Below are positions 36,301 to 48,300 of a stretch of DNA of 64,000 bases, one piece after another. The translations under genes and the position numbers were made by a program. How positions within the stretch are numbered: position 1 is the stretch's first letter; the number at the start of each line of letters is the position of its first letter. Origin of the DNA: Eretmocerus hayati (taxonomy: Eukaryota; Arthropoda; Insecta; Hymenoptera; Aphelinidae); the NCBI GenBank assembly GCA_029851415.1, contig CM056743.1, positions 30,082,405-30,146,404 on the forward strand, read 5' to 3'. Below the pieces are notes generated by a model. The model searched no databases. It saw nothing but the letters and a program-made list of their open reading frames with translations, and was not told the origin of the DNA.

Positions 36301-39300
36301 ATATCAAAATATTCGAAATCATCATTATTGTTGATAGCTGTACGTTTTTTACCGAAAAACTTACAAAAACGGTTATCTAAGCCATCCCTGACAGAATTTG
36401 GCATGTTGTTCAAGGTTATCTATCCTAAAATCGAAATCATCGATGGTCTGTTTTACATTTCGCGCTTTGGACAGACAACTACTCGAAAACTACGTGGTCA
36501 ATAAGCTTCAGGCTTATCCATATGATTTATCGGTATATAAACTGAGATATCCCGCAGTCCCACCGTTTTTTCTTGATAAGATTTTGCACTGGACCCATTT
36601 TTGTGATCTTTTTGAGGCCCGCTCCCATAAGCGCATCGTTAGAAATGTGCGAAACACGTCAACTGTTGACGATCAGTACTCCTAAACGAGATGGTCAACC
36701 GATCCGGAATTTCGCATACGTACTTTTTGATACTAGAACTATCTTCCTGCACAATCTCGAGGAATTTTGTTGATGAACAATTTTGGTGTATAACTACCTT
36801 AAAAAATGTCTTTTCCCTCCAATAAAGTTTTTGGATAAATGAAATATAACAATGAAATTCGTTTTCCCGAGATTTATCGACCATAGGTCACCATTCTCAT
36901 TCATATGATACTATTGATACTCTTCCCTCTTGTCTTGAAGAATAAGAGTCGTTTGTTATAGAGGTTTTTCGAGTTGCCTAATCGATCGGTCAACACGAAC
37001 TTTTGATTTGGTCGCATTTTATTCTACATTCTTTGTACTCTTTACATTAGTCTGTAAGACCATGAAGATGAGATTCTAAGAAAATTTCGTATCAAAAAAT
37101 CGATTCAGCGTCTATTATTCCACCTAAATCGACTATTTGATCACTTTTCCAGCTCAAGGAGGGGAGTACAAGTCATATTTAAGTCATGCTTTCTCCGTGA
37201 AAAATGGAAAACTCGCAAAAAATTGATTACTGCTCGAAAAACACTATTCCAGGCATGCTCTTAATCCACTCAAATCATCATCAGACTCCTCAAAATACAT
37301 GCTCAAAGTTTCAGAAGATCGGTTGAAACATCCGAGAGATTTCGTGTTCCGTAGAAAGCAACATTATGTCAGTTCTTTCATGTTCCTCAATACACTAGCT
37401 TCTTCCGCAATCGGGATAACTATCTATCAGAATTCTGTAGCAACCAATCGATCCATCGCGTCAAGACCAAGGTATGGAAATCGAATTCGTTACGAAATTT
37501 GAATTAGAATGTAAGAATATTTCAATTACAATGAAAAAAAAAATAATATTTCACATTTCCGACTACTGATACGTGGCATGATGGAGTCTTACACTTCCAT
37601 GAGAAAGCATTTTGATGATCTCGTTCAACAGCGTATTTGATAAACTGCGAGTGAAAGCAGACGAACTGTGTGCAAAATACATTTTGAAGTACAGTGCATC
37701 ATAATCAGGGAACTTCGCATAGAGTTGATGAGGTTGTACCTCGCTGTTGAGCGTTATCTCTTTGACCAGAGCCATAGGTGAGGTTTTAGATAATGACTCG
37801 GAAGCGGAGAATTTCATGAAGAACTTATCTTCCGCAAGTTTGTAGGCGCCTGAATATTGAGAAATGGCCAAAAATACCTCCAATCTTACCAGGAGAGGTC
37901 ATCACATCCGGATCACGGATTTGGCTGAAACTTTGGGCATGGTCTTTTTTTAGTGCCAAAAGATGAAACCTAAAATTATAGACCCTAATGCTCAAGCGTT
38001 TCCGAGCTACAGCCGAAAACATTAGCATTGCCCATATAGGCCCATGTTAAAAATGATGCATATAGGTATACCTGCAATGCTAATGTCCTTGGCTATAGCT
38101 CGGAAACGCTTGAGCGTTAGGGTCTATAATTTTGGGTTTCATCTTTTGGCACTGAAAGAAAACTATTCCCGAAGTTTCAGCCAAATCCGTGACCCGGATG
38201 TGATGACCTCTCCTGGTTAGTTCGAATATAATGTACCTTAGTGGTCAAGAGACTATTCCACTAAAATCCAAATGCAGGAATGATAACAGGCCTGAGTCAA
38301 GCACCAATCGAGATTTATCTGGGGAATGAGCATGTCCATCAATTTTCCCATGGAAATTGATGGACATGCTCATTCCCCAGATAAATCTCGATTGGTGCTT
38401 GACTCAGGCCTGTTATCATTCCTGCATTTGGATTTTAGTGGAATAGTCTCTTGACCACTAAGGTACATTATATTCGAACTAAGATTGGAGGTATTTTTGG
38501 CCATTTCTCAATATTCAGGCGCCTACAAACTTGCGGAAGATAAGTTCTTCATGAAATTCTCCGCTTCCGAGTCATTATCTAAAACCTCACCTATGGCTCT
38601 GGTCAAAGAGATAACGCTCAACAGCGAGGTACAACCTCATCAACTCTATGCGAAGTTCCCTGATTATGATGCACTGTACTTCAAAATGTATTTTGCACAC
38701 AGTTCGTCTGCTTTCACTCGCAGTTTATCAAATACGCTGTTGAACGAGATCATCAAAATGCTTTCTCATGGAAGTGTAAGACTCCATCATGCCACGTATC
38801 AGTAGTCGGAAATGTGAAATATTATTTTTTTTTTCATTGTAATTGAAATATTCTTACATTCTAATTCAAATTTCGTAACGAATTCGATTTCCATACCTTG
38901 GTCTTGACGCGATGGATCGATTGGTTGCTACAGAATTCTGATAGATAGTTATCCCGATTGCGGAAGAAGCTAGTGTATTGAGGAACATGAAAGAACTGAC
39001 ATAATGTTGCTTTCTACGGAACACGAAATCTCTCGGATGTTTCAACCGATCTTCTGAAACTTTGAGCATGTATTTTGAGGAGTCTGATGATGATTTGAGT
39101 GGATTAAGAGCATGCCTGGAATAGTGTTTTTCGAGCAGTAATCAATTTTTTGCGAGTTTTCCATTTTTCACGGAGAAAGCATGACTTAAATATGACTTGT
39201 ACTCCCCTCCTTGAGCTGGAAAAGTGATCAAATAGTCGATTTAGGTGGAATAATAGACGCTGAATCGATTTTTTGATACGAAATTTTCTTAGAATCTCAT

Positions 39301-42300
39301 CTTCATGGTCTTACAGACTAATGTAAAGAGTACAAAGAATGTAGAATAAAATGCGACCAAATCAAAAGTTCGTGTTGACCGATCGATTAGGCAACTCGAA
39401 AAACCTCTATAACAAACGACTCTTATTCTTCAAGACAAGAGGGAAGAGTATCAATAGTATCATATGAATGAGAATGGTGACCTATGGTCGATAAATCTCG
39501 GGAAAACGAATTTCATTGTTATATTTCATTTATCCAAAAACTTTATTGGAGGGAAAAGACATTTTTTAAGGTAGTTATACACCAAAATTGTTCATCAACA
39601 AAATTCCTCGAGATTGTGCAGGAAGATAGTTCTAGTATCAAAAAGTACGTATGCGAAATTCCGGATCGGTTGACCATCTCGTTTAGGAGTACTGATCGTC
39701 AACAGTTGACGTGTTTCGCACATTTCTAACGATGCGCTTATGGGAGCGGGCCTCAAAAAGATCACAAAAATGGGTCCAGTGCAAAATCTTATCAAGAAAA
39801 AACGGTGAGACTGCGGGATATCTCAGTTTATATACCGATAAATCATATGGATAAGCCTGAAGCTTATTGACCACGTAGTTTTCGAGTAGTTGTCTGTCCA
39901 AAGCGCGAAATGTAAAACAGACCATCGATGATTTCGATTTTAGGATAGATAACCTTGAACAACATGCCAAATTCTGTCAGGGATGGCTTAGATAACCGTT
40001 TTTGTAAGTTTTTCGGTAAAAAACGTACAGCTATCAACAATAATGATGATTTCGAATATTTTGATATGGGTAAAAATGTGAGGTTAGTTAGCCATTGACT
40101 CGTGTAGTTAGTGTACAACTACGGTGAGTAAGAGGATGTCGGAAAGTCTACTGGCATCGGATGAGAGATTTGTTTTTGTGCAAGCAGAAGATAAGATCTA
40201 TATATGAGATGATTATTTGGTCTCATTGATCTTGAAGGACGGTGGGGAACTAAATAAATTCCCAAAATTTCATAAAAGAAATTTTATTGCTACGTTTCGT
40301 CCACTAGGTTTCGTGGACCTCATCAGGCTCCAGGTTTCTGTTATGACATAGAAAGATAGAAAATATGAAATTTTTCACAAAGTTACAGTGACCATCTACA
40401 GTTTATACATGAGATCGAAAACAACAACACCATCAATTTTCTTGACATATCTCTGATCCGAGAGGATGGAAAAATCATCACCAACTGGTATCAAAAGCCA
40501 ACGTCATCAGGCAGGATTTTGAATTTCAAATCCAATCATACTATGAACCAAAAGAGGAACATAGTGTTCAATCTAGTCGACAGAGCCACATCACTTTCAC
40601 ATATAAAATTTCATTCCTCTAATTTGTCGCTTATAAAACAACTCCTTTTAGATAACGATTATCCTAAAGATTCCACTGATAAATGTATAAAAACCAGATT
40701 ACATCGTTCAAAAGATCTTATGAACAGAGCAGAAAAAGTACGTTGCAATCAAATCTTATATGCCGGCCAGAACAAAATCTGTATCCCATACCACGAACGT
40801 TCATTCGAAAAATGTAATGCTCTGTTCAAACATAACGATATTCACACTCTTCAAAAAGTTTCCAAGTCATTAAGTTCAATAGTAAAATTAGGCAAGGACC
40901 AACTAGACAAATTTAGCAAAACTGGTGTTGTTTATAAATTTCAGTGCAAAGACTGCCCAGCAACGTATGTGGGAGAGACAAAAAGACAACTAGGTACACG
41001 TATTAATCATCATGTTACAAACAAAGATAAAAAGTCCGTAGTTTCTGTTCACAGACTTAATGATAAACACGATTTCCATTGGGATCAAACCAAAATTCTT
41101 GACACAGAGAAAAATTGGAAAAAAACAGTTGATTTCTGAGATGATCCATATTAAATTCGATGAAAACTGCATCAATAAAAAAGACGATATTCAAAATCTC
41201 AGTCGAATATATAACCCGTTGTGGGCAACGGCTGACGAAGCTCGTTGACCCCCGCTCTCTTTCTCTCTCCCACATGCACTACTTTTCATATATATGTCAC
41301 CTACTGTATGCTGAGATCGCGCTAATATGAATATGAGTGTAAAATGAGAGCGATGACTCATTCTATTTACCTGTATCGACAGGAGCCAGACGTTATGTCT
41401 GTGCTCTATTATAAGATCGTTCAAAAATATCATGACGATCTAAAGAATAACGTAAGTTGCGCATCTTCAATATTTACACATCCATTATTTGTCAAAAATT
41501 TCATATTTTCTATCTTTATATGTCATAACAGAAACCTGGAGCCTGATGAGGTCCACGAAACCTAGTGGACGAAACTTAGCAATAAAATGTTTCATGAAAT
41601 TTTGGGAATTTATTTAGTTCCCCACCGTCCTTCAAGATCGATGAGACCAAATCATCAACTCATATATTAAACATCAAGGACGAAAAATCTACAAAATTAC
41701 TCATGATATAAGAGCTATAATGGTTGCTGTGTTTCCCGTGACCCTCTCAACTGTCGGAGCAAAATCGTCCATGAGGCACCATGCTCCATCTCCGCGTCCA
41801 TATGAGTATGCCTTGTAATGCACGGTAATTTCCCCATTTTCTGATCATCAAAACAATAGAGTGTGGTGCTAGTGCTGCCCGTTGCTCCGCTGGTCAAATA
41901 GCTAGCAGTTATACCGACTGCATCATGAGTTTGTACACCCAAAGGAGATGGAAAATTCCTACATCGTATACCTGTCAAAATTCGGAGTCAAAATGCTTCA
42001 ATAGTGAGAAGCCTGACCAGTAATTTTGAAGGAATTTCCCTAATATTTATATCATGATATATCACCGCGTTGGAAAATATTGTTGTACACTGAGAAAAAT
42101 TTCTTCTAAAATCCAATAAATATGTTTATTCATCGAAGATTTGATTGGTTTGGTAACTCATTTTTCTTCAATGAATAAAGTTTCAAATTTTCGAATCAAT
42201 CTGTATTCAAACCCACAATGAAAATGCCCTTTAATTTTCAATTTGATAAAATCAGAAAAATTTTATGGAAAAATATTTCATTCAAACGGAGATATTCCTT

Positions 42301-45300
42301 CATGACGAGTCATCAAATTGAATATCTCAATATTTCCGAACAAGAGCAATCATACCGAATAAATATCGATCCAGATTCGATTATTCATGTCATGAATTTC
42401 AATCAATGCGTGTTAAATCAGAGGTCATATCAAAACTTCCATTTGTTACCTTAAATAAGAATAAATATTCATTCAATACCATTGTCGATTCATCGAATCC
42501 TAAGGATCAAACTTTCATATTGATTCAATCGATTTTACAGATGTTCATATGCAGTCGTATCATGGTTATACCAATTATTCATTCCTAGTGAATATATATT
42601 ACTGAATTCAAGGGTCAGATTCACTTATGATTATTAATAAACGTTTTGCTGAGAGCTGTACAATAAGACGATTGGAGTGGTATAAATTCGAGCTTATGAT
42701 TTGAAAATTCTTCAATATCAAAGATTGAGCTCCCAATTTAGTCCTCCAAATATCATCATCTGACCAGAGCATACATAGATATTGTGATGAAATGAATCAG
42801 ATCTCAATTAGACAGTAAATCAGTCTAAGTTGAGCGAATATACGTTGTTTTAAGAAGATAAAATGTGCTGAACCATGGAATGTTCGAACAGGAGGAATAT
42901 TCTTCCTATTTTATCGATGATTTATCACTCTGGATTGGAATATTACTCATTGGATATTTGAATTGAAGAATTGAAACTCTCATTTTGATTCAGTATTCCT
43001 TTCGAAATTCGATATGTCGTCGTCTTATATTCATACTAAATATTTAGTCATAACGAATGAATATTGCGAGATTCAAGAATCAGTTCCATTCATGATTAGA
43101 ATCTCATTTTTTGTCGAATAGTACTCAGCTCAGGACATTAAGAAACAACCCGAAATGAATCAATTCTGATAACGAAAAATATCCTCGATTTCAATGTTAT
43201 TTACATTTGCTTTTACCAGTGGAGCAATTAATGTTTGGGCTAGCTTCAGGTTGAATCTAGCCCAAACATTAATTGCTCGGTCGGTATTCACTCTCGGGGG
43301 ATGATGATCGAAACGGATTCTTAGAGCAATAAAAAAGCAATAAAAGATGGGCTAAGCCCGATTTCGAGCGGATCATCATTACTGAATGTTTGGGCTAGCT
43401 TCAGGTTGAAGCTAGCCCAAACATTAATTGCTCGGTGAGTATTCACCCTAGGGGGGTGATCGAAACGGATTCTCAGAGCAATAAAAAAGCAACAAAAGAT
43501 GGGCTAAGCCCGATGTCGATTGGATCATTATTACTCAATGTTTGGGCTAGCTTCAGGTTGAAGCTAGCCCGATTTGGATAGGCTCATTATTACTCAATGT
43601 TTGGGCTAGCTTCAGGTTGAATCTAGCCAAAACATTAATTGCTCGGTCGGTATTCACTCTAGGAGGATGATCGAAACGGATTCTAAGAGCAATAAAAAAG
43701 CAATGAAAGATAGGCTCAGCTCGATTCGTGTCGGATCATTATTACTCAATGTTTGGGCTAGCTTCAGGTTGAAGCTAGCCCAATCATTAGTTGCTCGGGC
43801 GGGTTTGCAGCAATGAATTTCGGATTGCGGCAATAAAATAGCAATCAAAAGGAATAAAATATGGCATAACTTGTTTGCGTTTGTGGAAGAATGTTTGGGC
43901 TAGCTTCATACACCCTGATAAGTCATACTCATGACCGTATGGTACAAGAGTTGCAAGAAATTGCTCGAAATTGAGCTAAGTCAGGCAGTGTGAGTCGCCA
44001 GATCTTCCACGGTGGTGAAGAATGCAATGGTAATGATCGTAAAAAGTTACTGAATGATAACATAAACCTCATAAATGGCAGAGATGAACCTCCTGTGAAG
44101 AAATATGTGGATATTCTGGGAAGTTTCGAAAAAGTCGTCAAAGCTAGTTTCGGCACAAATGTTCTTCAATATGCTAGTAAAAGAGCAAATTTTCGCGGTT
44201 GCTATTTGAAATCGTGTATTTCTGTTTTACCGAAAGTTCATGCAGTTATGTATCACATTGGAGAATTTTGTAATAGAACTGGAACTGGTCTCGGAAAGTA
44301 CAGCGAACAAGCATTCGAGTCAGTTCATCACGATTCCAGTGAAGTAGGTAAGAAATATAGAATTCATACTGCACATTCTGCTTATTCAGATCGTCTTTTC
44401 CGTGCCATATGCGAATCCAATGGATTACATGTATGATGTATTGTTCCCGCAATCGGTACAAGGATGTCAAATCCCATTCCACCCTGATGAAGATCACACG
44501 GTGAACATTTTAGGATATGAAATGAGAAGATGTAACTGTTTAGCAAGTGCGCTTTGTGACACTTGTTACATTTTGCACGAGCAAGATTTTTCTTGTTAGA
44601 AACTGATGATATGAGAGTGGTCTGTGCTTGGACAGTATTATCTTCAGAGGGCATTTCATTCGTATTGAAACAACAATTCGAACAGAATCGAATGCTCGTT
44701 TGTTATCAAACCTTTCAGAATAACTTCTCACTTATTTTCAGGATTCCAATCAAATGATGAGATAGTCTTGGGCATAACAAATATTATTGAAACACAGTGC
44801 TATGACGATACACACTCCGTCAGCATTCAGTCTATCCATGTCCACCGTTGACAATAGATACTCTTGGATTTAGCTTGAATTTTAATCATAAAAAGAGGGT
44901 TTCCTGCACTATAGTCGTCCCGAATTACTCAGATCGTATCTGAGCCTAATTTCGACCTCGGATTTCGAAAGATCGGGTCTTTTTGAGTTCGATATGGGTA
45001 CTTCGATCATTTTGAATATTCGATTTTAAAGCGAGAGACGGGAGTGAGCATGCAATGGAGGTAATCCACTGTTTCGAGAAAATGGCTAAAAAATCGAAAA
45101 ATCGACTTCAATTCGAAAACCCTCTGCCAATTTTTTCGATTCTTGTTGGAAAATATTCTACGAATGACCCCGAAACATACCCCACAGGCAAAACCCACGT
45201 ACACGCACCTCGATCTTTTTCGCCTAAATGACTCACCGAGAAGTATCATCTTCATTCGTTCTAGAAAATCAGACCGTTCATCTATTTCATCGCTCTATAC

Positions 45301-48300
45301 GAGAAGATGATCCAAAGAGACGTAGCTTTTCAATGTAATACTGAATGTAAGAAAAGAAGCAAAACATACCTGACTATCCTGAGGAGAGCGCAAGCGTGAT
45401 GAACTTGCATTATGTAAACACAGTCATGGGATAGATGTGTTAATCCCGTAACTACCATTATTACTGTTGCGTTAAGATATTCCACGTAGAATAGTTTTTC
45501 ACAATTCCATGGATGAAGAAAAGGGATAATCAGGAAAGTTCTATCAATGCTGGTTTTGTTTGAGTCCCAAATATACAGAACTGATTCCTTCACCGTCATT
45601 ATCAATCCAAAAGTGGCTACGAGTGACGATCCGAGTACTGAAAAGTGATGAATGAATTACGATGAAGAACTGTCCAAGTCTTCTATACATGAGTTGATCT
45701 ATTACGTGATAATAGAGAACCACATTTCCGCTCGGCCCGGGGCATAGAATTTTAACGAATTACTCTCGAAATTACTACTTGGCGTTTTTCAGACTAGTTT
45801 GGTGTATGAATTACTTCTTCTTTACTCATGGATGAACCAATTTTCGTGCCACATTGTCAGAGATTGCAGTAATGCATTACGTATAAAGTACTTTTAAGTT
45901 GATGACTATTCGATCAAGGGATTTGTTGGCCTCCCAAAATAACTTGGGTCTTGAATCTGATTTGAGCAACCGATTCTCCGTGGTTCATTTTCGAAGTCTA
46001 TATTCTCGTTATATGGTTAATATAAATCAAAAAATGTCGGAATTTCGCGATCTGAGCGAGTGACCCAGTTAACGGCATTATCCGTGATTTAAACAGATAA
46101 AAGGTGGCATGAAGTTTTGGGCAAAAAGTCTGATTCCAGTTTTGTCTGGGCTATTACTCTAAATCCTTAAGAGTTGAGTTCACCCCTCAGTAGGATAGAA
46201 TTTATCTCTGAGGATGGAGTAATCACGAATATCTTCAAGTCAAATTAAATTTACCTCCAGTCAGAGAGAAAAACTCATGGACTCTCTCATTACCTCGAGC
46301 CTAGAGATGGAGATACCTCTGAGCTTGACTGATTTAACGAGCTAGTCGATCAGGACAAGAACCATAACCTCCAGGGTGGAGTTCTCAAGTCTCGTCTCGA
46401 GTAATGAGCTCATATTTTTGACACGTTTATCTTGATCAAACTAAATCAAATTATAACGTCATACGGGAGTGACGCGAGCAACTCAATGCCGCCCTTGTTG
46501 CGTGATTGTCTCCTGAATTGCAGCCCATTTAGGGCCTGAATCGAATGGAGGAAGTGGAAGAAATTAATTAATTCAATATCACAAGGTCATTTCCATGCAA
46601 ATACGGGCAGATATGAAGTTGAAACCAAATATGCCCCCCCCCCCCCCAATAAGTCACTTATTTTTGTAATACTTGTACCACCATCCTTAGATCCTTCTCA
46701 GTGACAGTGAGAGACTCAAATGAGCAAATTCCATTTATATCTGGATGAAAAGTGGTTGGAAATATGAAAAACCCCGGGACGCGTATCCCCTTATTTCGTA
46801 GGGGTTATGCGGTGGTTATCTTGATTTTGACCTTGGAGGTCATTTTTAAGGTCATTTGGGTATTACTCGATTTTTTAAAATAAAGATTTCTACTTTCAAC
46901 CTTGGATTCTGAAAGAACTCGGAAAACCATGAAACGTTTGTCGAGATTATCTTTTGCTACGACTTGACCTTGGCGAGATAAATAAAGGTCAGTACGGCTT
47001 GTCGGTAACCGCTGTAGCTCCAAAAATGAGCGTTTTCTTAGGAATTCATTTGATCTAAGTTCTATAAGATCACAGTGAAAAAAAGGTTGTGGCCTTTGAT
47101 TTCCTTGGAGGTTATTCTCGAGGTCATCTGGAGGCCACCCGTATTGACCTTCATTCACTTCGCCGAGGTCAAGTCGGATCAAAGAATGACTCACGCACGG
47201 GCTAGATGGGAAAAAGTGAGCCATGAAAATGACACCAAGAACTGCGAATGTAGTCTTTTTCTAGGAGTTGAACAGATCAAGATACCGTTTTGCAGTAAAT
47301 CTAAATGTTCGAGTAGCATAGTATTGCATATTTTATGAGAAATCCTATCTAAGGTCAGTGTACCCAACTTGCTCGGCACGCCGATCTCAGAAATGGACTC
47401 TCGTTGACCTTCCCGCATATTTTTTTACGTTTGTGATCTTAAAATATGAGAAAAAAGTGGTTTGGATCGACTCCGATTAATTACTGCGTTTCCCCGAAAC
47501 TTTAAAGTGATTTTTCCATTATTCGTGTTTGCACGGCTAAGGAATCACCGAGGAAATCGCGTTCACTAAGACCGGTGCAATTCCATTTTTATTCGACCAA
47601 TTTCAACGTACCTTACCGCATTCAATTTCTTGTCTTAAGACCTTCAAAATATGCTCTGATTTGGAGCGATGCTATGTACAAAACACGGAGATGATTTGAG
47701 AAACAATAAGAAGGCCGACATCGGAGTGTACTCAACATGCTCTCATAAGTCAAATGACGAAATCTACCTAACCTTCAACTTTTGGACCATTCTGGAGAAA
47801 GAAAAAATTTTCACATTAGTCGGCGAGAGTGCGCAAGAACTTCCTTAACTCGTCCAGAAGCAGTACAGTGAAAGAATTAAACGTGGTTGAAGTGTCAATT
47901 TCTAACTTGAAATAAGTCAACAATGGATTCAGTGTGCTCGGCCCTATGCTATATACATTAGATCGAACATTCTACATTATTATGTCGAGATCGGAGAATC
48001 TGGCCCCTGCTTGATGTTCATTCTGATTCTAATCCTCATTGATCTAGGAATCCCATGTAAATCATCAGGTTAACAGACAAATGAATTTACTTCCCCGATT
48101 TTGCTCCTCGGATCTGTGGAGCTTTGTATTACTCACCTCCTCGCATTTTATATGTAAGGTAAGTGTACCCAACTTGACCCCATTAAGCCATTTTCTTAAT
48201 AACTTTGGCCCATCTCCATATTTTCCAACGTACCTTAGCTCATTTTAAAGCTTGTCTTAAGACCTCCTTTAAAATAAGTTAAGGTACATTGAATTTGAAC

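Larger units (their letters stand above)
26161..45369 (-). other. receptor intron 4, 19.2 kb
   Basis: It opens with CAG/GTATGT after exon 4 and closes with TTTATTTATTCAACAG before exon 5. It contains the palindrome, satellites, Penelope element, DNA element and relics listed separately. No receptor-like exon was found inside it on either strand, which supports exons 4 and 5 being consecutive. Confidence 0.75.

Noticed and set aside
38485..38805. 106-codon frame duplicated in both palindrome arms as a real gene pair
   Set aside because: Duplication is explained by the palindrome; no recognisable domain or start context. Kept only as a note.
41715..41978. 87-codon minus-strand frame as a gene or captured viral fragment
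   Set aside because: It reads like protein but no family, motif or flanking structure supports an assignment.
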